Shown here: positions 11,863-23,995 of the stretch, one piece after another
Layout: each line of letters opens with the position of its first letter
Numbering within the stretch: the first letter of the stretch is position 1
Source of the DNA: Clitoria ternatea
Lineage: Eukaryota; Streptophyta; Magnoliopsida; Fabales; Fabaceae
NCBI GenBank assembly: GCA_037962975.1
Contig: CM075669.1
Coordinates: 113,290,501-113,354,500, forward strand
Length of the DNA: 64,000 bases
Direction of reading: 5' to 3'
Notes under the pieces: model-generated
What the model was told of the DNA's origin: nothing
Databases searched by the model: none
The model's input: the letters and a program-made list of their open reading frames with translations, nothing else
Translations under genes and position numbers: made by a program

Positions 11863-14281
11863 GTATTTTGCTCTGAATTAGAGATCCTGATCATTGTCAT
11901 TGCATGATTGATTGGTATTAGAGTTGATTTTTATGGATGGTTGGAGCACGACTGCTCAATATTGGAACATTTTGGTGATTATTGGAATAAGGTTGTTGGT
12001 ATAGATTTTAGAATGATAATTATCTAGAGAATGATGATATTATGTTTGATTGCCCTACATGGACATATGATGGACTAAGTGCCTAGGAATTATGGATTGA
12101 TTATAAGGGCATTATTGCTTATTGAGGAATTATTGTGAATCATTAGAGTTGAGTTGGGATTGATGCGCAATGAGGACTTTTTATGAGATTGTGATTCATA
12201 TGACGTGGTTGTTTATTGGGAGTATATTCTTTATCCTTAAGGTAGTATGATGTGCATGTGGAGCCTAGTTGCTCAAAATATAATCATGTATGAATCATGA
12301 GATTGAATATGTTTATGGATGAATTCCTCAATGTGATTGATGTGGTTGTTCGTGTAAGACCGGCCAAGTTCCTTACACTATTTCCTTCTAATGACGAATA
12401 CATTGATATTATGCATTTGAATATTGATATTTGAGTATGACTTTAACTGATGATGAAATTAAACCATGTGTGATCATGGATATGATATATTGGATATGAA
12501 TTGATTTGAGGGTGAACCTATGTCGTATGTTGAACACGGATAGGAGATGTTAGATGTGAATGATTCACATGTTGAAATCTAATTGTATGAAAGATGGTGA
12601 ATAAATTCCCTAATGGGGATGTTCATAAATTAAAATGATTGGTTATGCTAATTTGAATTATGGATTTTATATCCTGGAGCACAAAGGTATGGCATTATGT
12701 AATACAAGTGGTTTATTATATTCCTTTTTGGATGAAGGACATGAGTAAGTGATAAGATGATTGAATATTGAAATTGTGTATATGTAGACTTGGGGTATGT
12801 CTCGGTTTTGTATTTGTGAACCGAGTGAATGATTGATTTAGTTGTGACCCACTAAGTGTGGTAACCCCGAACGACTCAAAATGATCTTGAACGATCGAAC
12901 CTGATTGAATTTGACCCTATGGTGGTCTAGGCTCTATGATGTTTCTATGAGCCATGTTTATTGACTTTATGTGTTGTGGAAGTATTCCACGATGGGTACT
13001 AAATGACCCTTGAATTTTCTACGACTAGTGATGAACTGAATCTCATGAAGGGTTGAGCCGTAGTGAAATAAAGTATGGAATGAGTTGATGAGGCTAGAAC
13101 CGATGTGCGATTGGATTGAAAATGAGAACATGAACCCATACGTAATGGGTAAATAAAGATGTTGAATTCGGGGTATACCTTGGTATTGACCAAGATATAT
13201 AATTTTATGGTATGATTTTGAGCTAGATTGTATGCCCTTAAAGTTATGAAGATTAGATTGATTATGAATTGCGGTATGATATAGAGGTAATGCATGTTAA
13301 CATGAGTTGGTTATGGAATTTAATTCTATTGATACCTCCCTTTTTGCTTTGAAAAGAGGATATATTGGTGATAGAATCGTATGCCGATGTAACACAATGT
13401 GAATTGTATGTCCAATATATGGACTTTGACTGTGATAAAAGAGGCAAACCACTAGTGTGGAAGATTAGTATATGAATATTGACCTTATTTTGACCTTGGG
13501 AGCATCTATTTGGTATGAGTTTGGTGATTCCTATAGGCTTGAACCGAATTATCGTTGACAATATCTGGATTAGACAAATGATTTCTAAGTTATTTGACTG
13601 TGATTTTGAGATGAACGAGGTCCAATGGTGGGGTGACTACCCTATGGTGATTGGAAATTTGTGGTTGTTATGTCAATATATGGTTATGGTGACTGAAGAA
13701 TAATGAATGGTATGACATGAATTATGCCGAACCACGATTAAATAACAATATGATGTGAGTATATTGCTCGTGAGATTGTACGACTTCTTAGGAAGTCTCG
13801 TGCGTGAAGGAATAGTATTAGAATTGATAGGAATAATGTAAGCAACAGGACATGAAGGTACTTATCCTGATATGTCTTTACGTGCCAAAGGCATTGTGGC
13901 AACGTGCACTCATGCGCCGATCTTATGTGTTTGCAGTAACCACTACGGGATTGGTACGCCTTCCTGTATGTCGGATGCAGCAACACATAGGCCGGGCAAG
14001 TGTAGAGTTGTAACTGCTTACGGCGAATGTATTGGACCTATTCGGAGGTACTGGATAAGAATGCGAGAGTTGTGATCAATAAACCGAGAATAGATGAGTG
14101 GTGACTCATGAGGAGTATGTGAAGTTTCATACTTGGGTAAAGGGATGATAATAATTATATCCTGCTGGACTTTGGAAAGTCCGATGTTACATTATGATGA
14201 TTTTGGACCTTAATGGTGTGTGGCCGAAGTGTGGCCTTAGGATGTATGCAGATGTTAAACTTCGAGGACGAAGTTTCTTTT

Positions 14282-14294
14282 TGGTGGGGTGGAT
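14282..14294 (+). other. Polypurine tract, copy 2
   Basis: Same G-rich run as at 6846, immediately before the third LTR. Confidence 0.65.
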
Positions 14295-16328
14295 TGTAAC
14301 ATCCCAAATTTTAGAGAAAATAAATTTATTGGATGATGATAATTAATTATTCATGGTCAAATAATTATGGGAGATGTTGTTAGACATTAGAGGTGAATTA
14401 TCGGTAAATTAAGACTTACCGGAAACGAATGAATTAACAGATGATGTGGGACCCACTTAATCGAATTGAGTGTTTGATGGGTCTAGAATGTTTGGAATAT
14501 TATGGTGATTAAGATGGTGTAGTTAGAATAATTTTTAGTGCTAAGGAGATAATTAATTGGACTCGACGTATGATATGAAACGGGGAAAATACGAGCTAAA
14601 ATGGAACTAAAAGAAAATGAGAATTCCTATTTCTCCTCTATTTTAGCCGTGGTCTCTCTTTTTCTTTTCACCTTTCACTCTTTTAACCAATGGATATAGA
14701 ATTTTATGGCACAATGGACAAAAGCATTGAGACATGGTTGTACCCATTGGACAATGTCCAATTTTTACACATCTTCTCTCTCCCTTTTCCCTCATTTTCG
14801 GCAGCTCCCTCTCACTTTCTTTTCTCCTTCATTTCCCCTCCTCTTCTCCCTTTCTCCTCCAAAAACCGTTTCCCCCCACTTCTATCCTCTCCATTCACCA
14901 TTTTCACCCAAAAGCTTGGATATGTGAGGCATCTATGGAGCATGGGAGCATGCATTGGTCTTCTCCCCTTCTTCTTCACCCTTATTTTCGTTTTGGTGGA
15001 GTTTGGATTTAAGGTAAAGATTTCTTACCTCCACATCATTCTATTATGGTTTTGTGTTATTGGGTTGAAGATGATAATGTTAGAAGCCTTGCATGTGGAT
15101 GGGTGTTGATTATGTTGGTTAACCTAGAGTGAAACTTTAAGCATGAATATTGGAGGTGTGAAATTGAACATGGTTGATGTTGTGGGATGAAGAGAAAGTT
15201 ATAGTGACCATAAAGATTTTAGGAGATTGATTGAGAATATTGTTAAATGATTTTAGATGGAAAACCCTAAGTGTGATAAATTGGGGATTTTTGCCAAATT
15301 GATGATCTTAGTGATTTTGATGCCTTGGGAGTGGATTTATATGAGGAAATGAACATTTAGAAGTATTGGGATTGAATATTGATGTTGATAAAATGGGGAG
15401 CTAAGTCATGAGTTGCAAATGAGGAAATATGCACGTACATAGGTATGTTGATTTGAGGGATTAGTAAGTGTTGATATTTATGATGTTGACAATGATTGCG
15501 AACCATTAATATTAGACTAAGAGAATGGATGTTTAAATTGATGAAGCCTTAGGTCTTGTTATAGGCCATGGTGTTGTTGATGTTGGGTTGTTTAGCCCTT
15601 TGAAATCTAGAAATCTTAACTTTGGGGAAAGGAATTCCTGAAGCCTAATACAAGCATATGAATTTGGAGTATTAGACAAGTCTAGGATTTGATCATGGGT
15701 TAGGTGATGATGTCTAAGATGATGCCTTGTGATAGAATAATAATGGCAATTGTATGTATATTTGTTGTGATAGGATTGCATCCCCGACGATGATGCGGAA
15801 CGATCGAGGCATTTCGAGCATTGGAATTGCGGATCTTCTCTCGAGGTAGGAGAGGAGTTTGCATTTCAAGTGCATGAGTGATTAATTGATAATTATGTTA
15901 TGTGTGAACTCATGCATTGCCTTGCCAAGAACTAATTGTATGTTTAAATTGTTGAAATAGTGAGTGATGGCTTGGCTTATGGGATTGTTGTGGAAATTGT
16001 ATGAATATATGATGTTGATGATAAATACTTGATATCCCTTTGAATTGACATGAATCAAATGTTTGGTAATATTCAATGAATAGATGAATTAAACAGAGTG
16101 TTAAAGATTATGTTGTGATAAAGTGGAATGATGATGAGGGGTGGTTATATAACTCTTTTTCATAGCTAATGAATTGATATTTGAAATTGAGATGTATGAA
16201 TGGTCGAACCAGGTTCTAAGTGCATAAAGAGAGGAGTAAGAAAGATTAACCTAGGCCAAACTTATATATATAAAGGTGTTGATGTGAGAAGAAGAGGGAA
16301 AGACTGAGTTCTAAACGTGTACTGGTAT

Positions 16329-16894
16329 TCTCGCTCAGGCGAGATGGATTCTCGCTCAGGCGAGATGGATTCTCGCTCAGGCGAGATGGATTCTCGCTCA
16401 AGCGAGAATCCCTTGGACCAGAATTATGGTTTCTGGCTCCATCTCGCTCAGGCGAGACGAGGTTTTGCTCAAGCGAGACACGTACTACATGGTTGAGGTA
16501 GCCACTGGACGAATCTCGCTCAAGCGGGCGTAGCCGCGCTTGAGCGAGCGAGATGGAAAAATGGTACTGGAGAGATCTCGCTTAGGCGAGAGGCTTGGCA
16601 TGTTGGGTCTCGCTCAAGCGAGTGAGCACGAGATTGGATACTGGAAGGATTCCGCTTGAGCGAGAGTGACCCGCTCAAGCGAGATGGTGACCTGATACTC
16701 TAAGATTTCTTCGCTCAAGGAGAATTTTTGGGCGCCTAAGCGACCCACTTCAATCTCGCTCAGGCGAGTGTGAGGCTCGCTCAAGCGAGCGAGCGTGAAA
16801 ACGCTACTGGAAGTATTTCGCCCACGCGAGAGGACTCGCCCAAGCGAGTGATGTTGATCTCGCTCAAGCGGTGGTGAATCTCGCTTGAGCGAGT
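16329..16894 (+). repeat. Palindrome cluster, LTR copy 3, locally expanded
   Basis: Same cluster as in the other LTRs, but the first 21-bp unit (TCTCGCTCAGGCGAGATGGAT) is present three times in a row instead of once, adding 42 bp. This shows that the palindromic units gain copies by slippage or unequal exchange. Confidence 0.85.
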
Positions 16895-17696
16895 TGCCCA
16901 GAAATGAAATTTATTTTATTTTCCTTGTATTGGGCTTATGTTGGACTCCTTTTCTCTATAAGATGAGATGGTTAAGGGGATGTGTTAAGGACAATATAAT
17001 GATGATAAAACATGGAAGTAATTGGGATTAATTGGCACTTTGGGATCAATTGCTTGTGCTGTATTTGCCACCAAAATAGAGTAGCCAAAGAATAATAATG
17101 AGGATATGATGGTGGGGTTATGAGAGATATTCCAGAATAATTATAAGACCGAGGGGTAAATGAATAAATGACATTGTATGAATTATAATTGGATGAATTA
17201 GAGGAAGTATGATATTAAATAATACTAGATGATGATGTTGAACACTCTCTTGCACAAAGAGGTGTATATTTATATTGATGAATGGTTGTGTACTATTGTG
17301 TATGATACAAGCATGGTCTTGTATGTGTGGTAGGAAATATGAAATTAATAATGTTGTGAATGCCACACAATTTTGTACATATACATATATGAGTATACTT
17401 AAGCAATGGTAATGGATAATGAGATGATAATCCACTATATGAAGTGTGATGATATTGATGAATAATATGTGACGTTGAAATGCTATGGTGGCTGTTTGCA
17501 AGTGTTATCTTGCGTGTATGAGATGAAATAATTATGAAATATGTTGTGATGAAAAGGCCACGTATAAAACCTGAAACCCATGGTCAAGAAATAAATAATG
17601 AGAAGGCCCACTAAGGCGTACATGGAGATGTTGGTGAGTATAATGATGATGATGATGACTGGCATATCGATCGCTGTCTATGTGGAATATTAGGGG

Positions 17697-17701
17697 GTTC
17701 C
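17697..17701 (+). repeat. TSD GTTCC, left of 1709-bp solo LTR
   Basis: GTTCC occurs once at this place in LTR copies 1 and 2, but flanks the insertion on both sides in copy 3 (17697-17701 and 19411-19415). Confidence 0.9.
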
Positions 17702-17888
17702 TGTAACAGCCCAATTTTTTAAGCAGTAAATTAAATAGTGAAAAATTAAAATTTCCCAGAGAAATAAGAACTGAAACCTAGAAAATAGGAAATTTAAATA
17801 TGAATACAAGGATATTTTTAGTTTGACTTAAAACGAAAATAAACAAGAATGGAATGTAGAATAGAATAATAAAATAAAATAAAAATCT

Positions 17889-17966
17889 GCTACAGTAAAA
17901 TACTACAGTAAAATGCTACAGTAAAATGCTACAGTAAAATGCTACAGTAATTTGCTACAGTAACTG
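17889..17966 (+). repeat. 13-bp tandem repeat in solo LTR
   Basis: Six consecutive 13-bp units of the form GCTACAGTAAAAT, the last two with changed ends, lie just upstream of the TATA box at 17979. The position suggests a promoter-proximal enhancer-like repeat, but that is inference. Confidence 0.8.
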
Positions 17967-17978
17967 ACATTGAAAGCC

Positions 17979-17986
17979 TATAAATA
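17979..17986 (+). promoter_or_regulatory. TATA box of solo LTR
   Basis: TATAAATA, followed by AGAGCCCC and a C/T-rich stretch, is a standard plant LTR promoter layout and sets the + orientation of the solo LTR. Confidence 0.65.
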
Positions 17987-18601
17987 GAGCCCCAACCTCC
18001 CACATTTCCTCAGACCACAAACCTCACTGATCCTATAACCTTTCATCTCTCTCTTTAAGCTCTCAAAACCTTCATTCTTTAATTTTCGCATAAGAAGAAA
18101 TTACGCAAACTTGAAGATTTGAAGAAATACCAAGGAGTTTAGCATAAGGAAAGTTTAACGATCTTCACTTGAGGTAAGAAAGAGGGGATAAGATATTAAA
18201 TACATAGAAATTAAGTTAGAATTGCTTGTTTAATTGTTTAGAAACTCATTTAGTTAGATTTTAATTTAATTTGAATTAAATTATGAAATTGATGGTTTGG
18301 AATATGATATTAAACAATTACTATAACATGGAAAATGTGTTTCCATATTCTTTGAAATATGAAATATTATGGAAAATATGTTTTCATATGTTTGAAATAT
18401 GATATGAATATTATGGGAAATGTGTTTCCGTATGATTGAATTATGATATAAATAATATGGAAAATGTGTTTCCATATTCTTGAGTTATAAATAAAGTATG
18501 CTTAATTGATTGTTATAATAATTTTATTGTTAAAATTAGTTATAAAGGAATTTGATAATGTAATGCATTCATGCATCATATGCATTGGCCGTTCAAAGAA
18601 T

Positions 18602-18669
18602 CCGCAGAGGGGTTCTTTGAGGGGGTTCCCGGTGGGGGAACGCGCTCTGTTGAGCACAGACCTCTGCGG
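18602..18669 (+). other. 9-bp inverted repeat in solo LTR
   Basis: CCGCAGAGG at 18602-18610 pairs perfectly with CCTCTGCGG at 18661-18669. The G-rich loop contains GGGGTTC and GGGGGTTCC. This is the GC-rich block of an otherwise AT-rich LTR and could fold in the transcript. Confidence 0.55.
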
Positions 18670-19410
18670 TGGTTTTATACCACGGCCGTCTTAAGGGCTA
18701 AGCAGTGTGTCCTTAAGGGGAGTCCCGCAACACTTGTTATTGATATTATGATATTGTTATCCGATGTTGGTGTTGCATTATGGGGCGCGGTATCGGTTGG
18801 ATATCCGTAAAAATTTTATTGTTGGAAATCACTGCAGATGTTCCCACCAGAATGGATCCATCATGCATTTTCATTAAAAAGAACAGAATATAATAATATC
18901 AGTATAAAACAAAATACTTGTTTGGCATTTGCATCGCATAGCATCCTACTTGTGATTGTGTTTGTTCTGATTTAATTTCTATTTATTTGATATTTTATCT
19001 CACTCTTTCTATTACTTGTTGCAACCCTTTAGTGGTTAACTAGGAGGACATGTGACAAAGTGGATGTTGCTGAATATGGATGAATTATGAAGGTTTTTGA
19101 TGATGATGCTTGCTTGCATGACTACTATTGCTGTATTATGTATATGCTATATTTTGGTACTTTACGTATTTATATTCTATAAGATCTAGGTGCCTGTTGT
19201 AAAATATAATATGTATGGAACTCTGATGTTATGTATAATAATAAGAAGTTAATTATGTAAAGGTTGCATACTCTGATATTGTATCAGTAACCTCTGGAAT
19301 CAGGTTGTGAATCTCATGATAATTACCAGGTGAAAAATAAGTTATCTAAGAGATTTTATATGGTAAGGGCTATTATCTTAAGATTTGCAAGTTGGCTCCA
19401 GGGTGTTACA

Positions 19411-19415
19411 GTTCC
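19411..19415 (+). repeat. TSD GTTCC, right of 1709-bp solo LTR
   Basis: Partner of the GTTCC at 17697-17701. Confidence 0.9.
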
Positions 19416-21039
19416 ACTAGGCAGGCCCAGTGGGAGGGCGGCTCAGTGCACGAGCGTATTGTTGATTTTCCCCTGTGACTCGGTGTGTGAGTCACGAAGC
19501 TGTCCATAGTTTGGTGACGAGGCACCCTATGTGGCAGGCCCAGTGGGCGGGCGGCTCTATAGTGAGCGAGTTACCTCGGTGTCCGACGGGGCACGACTCT
19601 CTCGATGTGTGTTCGGGAGAGGCCCGTAGCACTTTTGGCAAGTGAGGCCATGTTGTTGATCCGCAAGTCACAGGGTGACTAGTGCTACAGATGGGCGATA
19701 GCGGTTTGGTACCAGTAAAAGATGTTGTTGAGATGCATGCATGCTTTGAGATATGTGTACACATTTTACTACTGCAGTAGGGGTATAGTAGCACACCTAT
19801 GCTTGACCCACAACTTGGTGTTTATTCCCACAGTCGGATCCGCATTGGTTGTCAAATTCACATAGTATGGAGATATGCCAGAATATGATAATGATTGATG
19901 ATGATTGAGATGTTAATATTGGTGTCGATGAGATGCGAAGTTAATATGATGAAAGACCACATAAAAGTAATAAATGATATGAACATATGAAATGATGTTG
20001 AATATGACGATATGTATGATATGGCCCAATGTAATGAAGGGCGTATTTAATTATGATTGGAAATGATGATATTAGCCTATAGTGGCTTGATGAAAGACCA
20101 AGATGGTCTATATTGATGAGTTGGCCCATTGGGGTGATATGATAAATATGTGTTGGCCCATTGTGGCGGTGTTATAGATGTGTATATGCTTGCTTTGCTA
20201 TGATTTGATGAATAAGTATGAAATGAATATATATTGTTGAAATGATAATTTATGATGATTGTTGGTGTGTTTAGCAAAGCATACATGATGTTGATATACA
20301 TATGCACATAATTTCAATTGTATTCATATCGTCATTTGAAATGTAAACTCACTCTCCCATGTGGTCTACTTTTTAGTATTGATGCAGGAAAACCATGGTG
20401 AGAGGACGTTTATGAAGTAATGTTTTGGGAAGGTAAATAGTTGTAGAGGAATGCCTTGGCCGGCAGCTTTATGACGTAATGTGTTATGTATATGATGGAT
20501 AATATGATGTTGTAATCATTGATATGGATGAACGAATTGTGAGTATAGTTATACGTTTGGTTGATGTACTAATAGTGGATATATAGGAATTGAAGTTGGG
20601 CTGATTATGGGCTTTTATGAATAAGAATTTTAATGATGTATGATGCATGACCATATAGATGATTACATGCTTATATCTTAGGTATTGCATGCTTATGAGA
20701 TTGTGCAAAATAGTGACGGTTGTCTACTAGGCCTATGTTATGCCATTGCGTGCTTTGCCGAGCCTTTTCTCATATCTTCATATATGGGACTAGGCGTGTG
20801 CCCGGTATACACATTTTTCTTCCGCTGTAAACTCTGTTATTTTGTATACCGCATGGGCAACTGTTTATCGATCCAGTTATAAGTTTTGAAATCTCGCTCT
20901 TTGGTTTTCTGTGATTTGAGTCTTGATGTGGTCATGGTGGTGTTTTGGAAATGTTTTCTAACGTGAAAAATTTACTCGCATTTTTATTAATTATGACGAT
21001 CACATCGGGATTCGAGTACAGAAAATCAGGGGTGTTATA

Positions 21040-22693
21040 AGAGGTGTCCATCAAAATATCTTCAATGGGTATTAGAGGAGGGAAATGAGGAGTGGAGAAG
21101 ATTTTAACTTTCTTAAGGTCAAAACTAGAGGCATTGATGACAACTTGGTTTGAGGGGTAATGGTAACCTAACTCTTTGGTGTTGTGGACAGGTCTAGTGA
21201 TGACAAGGTGGTTTAGAGTAGGGTTAGTGAGGGTAAAAGGATGGGTACTGTTGGTTTTTATGGATAATTTGGGGTTGGGCATAAACCAGGCATGTAATGG
21301 AACAAAAGTGGAGTCAGAGGGTTGGGGTTTTTGAGATGTTTGGGATGGTAGAGAGGATCAAGATGTTGGAGAAGGTTGGGAAGAGTGACTTGGTTGGGAT
21401 GGTTGAATAACAAAAGGAGGGGAAGGTGGTACAGACCTTGATGAGGGATTAGATTCAGACACCTTCTTTAGATGTTCTTTTTTCTGCTCTTAAAGGGCTT
21501 CTTGTTCCTTCATAGCTTTATCCTTCAACTTATGCTGCCTTTTCCTTACCTGTGCGCACTTCTTAATGTGTAACTTAGTGAATCTTTCAAACCATTATTC
21601 ACCAGACCACGAGTTGGTATCTATATCAGGATATAGTACCTTATGGTTCTTTATAAAATAACGAATATTTTCATGAGTAGGACTCTTGGTGGACTTCTTC
21701 TTCTACTGCTCAGATGAAACCAGAATAGACTTCTGCTTCTTAGAAGAGGGGAGAGGAGGAGGTGATGAAGCTTGCATTCTTTTTAGGAGCCCAATTGGCT
21801 TTTGATCATCAAATTCATCAGACTCTTCAGGGATAGTTCTCTTGGTAGCTAGGACTTTAGAGTCTGGAGCTACCTTTTTAAGAGGTGAGAAGGAAAGAGC
21901 AACATTTTGTGGTTGAGCTTTGATAGGTGAAGTGGACTCTTCATGAGCAATATGAGTAGCCCTGACAGTCCTGGCCTTCTTGACTACAGGGACCTTGAGT
22001 CTTGGTCCTTCACGATCTTTCCTTTTTAGAGCAGACTTCTTCTGATCATCAGACCCTTCCATGGTCTGGTCCAGTAGGCATGAGAACACTGGAAGCTTAC
22101 TCAGCAAGAGAGAGCTATAAGTCAGGTCTGCTACAGACTTTAGAGGAACATTCTCCAAAGCAAAGATTTTAGTCAGCATAGCAGGGTAAGGTATTTTCTT
22201 CTGCTTCTTCTCCATTGATGAAATCAGGTAGGTGAGAATGATGTTGGCAAGATTAACTTTCTCTTTTACAAGTATGTGATACATGCAAAAGTGATCCATC
22301 TTTGAGACAATATCCTTAGCACTTTACCTAGGGCAAAAAAACCTACTTCATCAAAAGGTGAAACATTTTAACCTTAGGAAGAAGGTTTCTAGATACAAGC
22401 TTCGAAGGGTGCATCCTTCCATACAACAACTGGTTAATGTCCAGAGAAGAGACCTCAACGCTTTCAAAGTCTTCATGAAAACTGTTCCTTTAGGAGCACA
22501 ACCACATACAACAGAAATCATATTTTCAAAAATCTAAGACCAAAGAAGAAGAATATGGTTCCTTGTCCAAACATAAATGGGTCCATCCAATTCCCTCAAG
22601 TTCTTCTGTAACGTCACGACCTTCAACCTTATGGTGCTTAGGGTCAAAGAAAGAGGACTCAATAATGTCCTTGATAGAGTATGAGTCAGCCAT
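21040..22693 (-). pseudogene. Copia env-like / plant-transposon-protein gene, broken
   Basis: On the - strand an ATG at 22691-22693 opens a frame beginning MADSYSIKDIIESSFFDPK and containing GWTHLCLDKEPY before a stop near 22535. The frame recovers from 22299 to 21703 (198 codons: KEKVNLANIILTYLISS, then PYPAMLTKIF, then a lysine- and serine-rich charged tail). More open sequence follows between 21282 and 21040. The pattern and the place after RNase H resemble the env-like extra ORF of SIRE-type Copia elements. The function of such ORFs is not established, and I see no convincing transmembrane segment here. The LARD array cuts the gene at 21039/21040, so its 3' end and the Copia 3' LTR must lie left of the window. 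Confidence 0.6.
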
Positions 22694-23139
22694 CGCAAGA
22701 AAAGAAGTTTGAAGAAGAAGAAAGGTTTCTAGGTTTTAGGGAGATGAAGAGATTTTTCTCACAAAAGAAGACAAAGAGAATGAAAGCTTAAAAAATAATA
22801 GAGGAGGGAAAAGATGAAAAGGTACATATTTAAAAGGGAAAAACTGTTCAACTGAAAAGAGAGAGAAAAATGGTTCAGGTGGTAGTTACACAAAAACATT
22901 AACTTTGCCACGTGGTACGTTTTAAAGTTAATACCCAAAAAGAATGAAACGGATAAGACAAAAACGAAAAGGTTATTCTACATTGATTAACCTCTTAGCA
23001 TGAAGAGCAGTCTTAGCTCTTATGAGTGATGCATGATCAGACTTGTGTAAACAATAAACACATTTATCACACAATCAAATAAACTTCATATTTAATGAAT
23101 ATATATAAATTTCAATATATAACAGAATTTTTAATCAAT
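22694..23139 (-). other. Copia spacer upstream of env-like gene
   Basis: This is the leader between RNase H and the env-like ATG, outside the solo LTR. It is purine-rich in the - strand sense and has no open frame of note. A weak TATA-like TATTTAAAAGGG lies near 22828-22840. Nothing else is recognised. Confidence 0.4.
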
Positions 23140-23144
23140 CAATA
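23140..23144 (+). repeat. TSD CAATA, left of 959-bp solo LTR
   Basis: CAATA precedes TGAACTG; the same five bases follow the other end at 24104-24108. Confidence 0.75.
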
Positions 23145-23486
23145 TGAACTGTTCTTTACAGGGGGTGTAAAGGTATGATTGTCAAACAATTCAAAATGTA
23201 TATGTAAGGTAAAATCTGATGTGAGGAGGGCCTTATACATATACAAATATGGAGTACTCTTGTATACTGGGACGTAGTACAATGCACTCTGCGGCGGTGT
23301 AGCAGTCCGCCTGGAATAGCCTCCTTTGCCTTGACACAATTGGTGGTTGTACCTGCAATTATTGTCCGATGCTCAAGTCAGTATTTTGAAGTACTGTTAG
23401 ACTTAGAAAGCGAATCTGAGAGAATTATGCAAGTATGAGTGTAAGGTTCAGAATTAGGGGGTTCCCCCTATACCTTTTTGCTGAGG

Positions 23487-23494
23487 TTTATATA
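23487..23494 (-). promoter_or_regulatory. TATA box of 959-bp solo LTR
   Basis: TATATAAA on the - strand, followed by CCTCAGC. It sets the LTR orientation. Confidence 0.55.
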
Positions 23495-23851
23495 CCTGTT
23501 ACTGGTGCTCTATTATTGGTAGGACCCGTTCCTTGTTTTCAGGCATAATGCAAGAAAGGTAGTGGGTCCCTACGCCGTTCACGAGCACCATCACTGTAGT
23601 GGGTATTTCCACTCAGTTGGAAAGTGTTAATGCTTCATTATTTTATTTGTTGTTCCCTCTTATGCGTGACAGCGTGATTCCCATTTTCAACCTCTCAAGA
23701 CAGAGTCAATCTCGTGCCGGGGTTATAAATATGGGCTCGCTTCGCAGTATGGGAATTTTGGTATTCCGCCAGTATTGAGCCTATGGCTTGGCGGAGTAGT
23801 GTGCATTGGAAATGCTTTATGTATGTGTACAATCTTTTTAATACTTTCCAC

Positions 23852-23995
23852 CTTGGCGGAGTAATAGGCCTTGGCGGAGTAACAAGCATTGGCGGAGTCA
23901 CATGCCTTGGCGGAGTCACATGCCTTGGCGGAGTCACATGCCTTGGCAGAGTCACATGCCTTGGCGGAGTAACATGCCTTGGCAGTATGTACTCC
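23852..23995 (+). repeat. 18-bp minisatellite in solo LTR
   Basis: Seven to eight tandem units of about 18 bp on the pattern CTTGGCGGAGTCACATGC, with variants GTAATAGGC and GTAACAAGC at the left and GGCAGAG in the middle. On the - strand the units give a threonine/proline-rich open reading (RHVTPP), which is only a by-product of the repeat. Confidence 0.8.

Larger units (their letters stand above)
11848..14294 (+). mobile_element. LARD-like internal domain, copy 2 (non-coding)
   Basis: Same length (2447 bp) and nearly the same sequence as 4412-6858, with only a handful of substitutions seen by eye. No retroviral coding domain is present. Confidence 0.75.
17702..19410 (+). mobile_element. Solo LTR, 1709 bp
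   Basis: This insertion is absent from LTR copies 1 and 2. It starts TGTAACAGCCC and ends GGGTGTTACA, a terminal inverted pair with TG...CA ends, and has a 5-bp TSD. It contains a TATA box, a 13-bp tandem repeat and a GC-rich block with a stem, but no PBS, PPT or coding sequence. Such structure is what LTR-LTR recombination leaves behind. The ends resemble Ty3/gypsy LTRs; the family is not determined. Confidence 0.85.
1..21039 (+). repeat. Tandem LTR-internal-LTR-internal-LTR array, period 7436 bp
   Basis: The same sequence recurs at an offset of exactly 7436 bp (positions 661, 8097 and 15533 match, as do 4415 and 11851, and 6859 and 14295). Only scattered single-base differences are visible between copies. 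Signals at the boundaries show that the unit is one LTR plus one internal domain of an LTR retrotransposon: a tRNA-iMet-type PBS follows each of the first two LTR ends, and a purine-rich tract precedes each LTR start. The left end lies outside the window (base 1 is about position 578 of an LTR). The right end is at 21039, where the Copia env-like sequence resumes. Copy 3 is longer by a 42-bp local expansion and by 1714 bp of solo LTR plus duplicated target site. Confidence 0.9.
14295..21039 (+). mobile_element. LARD-like LTR, copy 3, interrupted by a solo LTR
   Basis: Starts TGTAACATCCC and ends GGGGTGTTATA at 21039, after which the sequence differs completely from the PBS that follows the other copies. 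This is therefore the terminal LTR of the array. Its 6745 bp equal 4989 plus 42 bp of local expansion in the palindrome cluster plus 1714 bp of inserted solo LTR and target duplication. The flank AGAGG (21040-21044) would be the array's target duplication if the left flank matches, but that lies outside the window. Confidence 0.85.
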
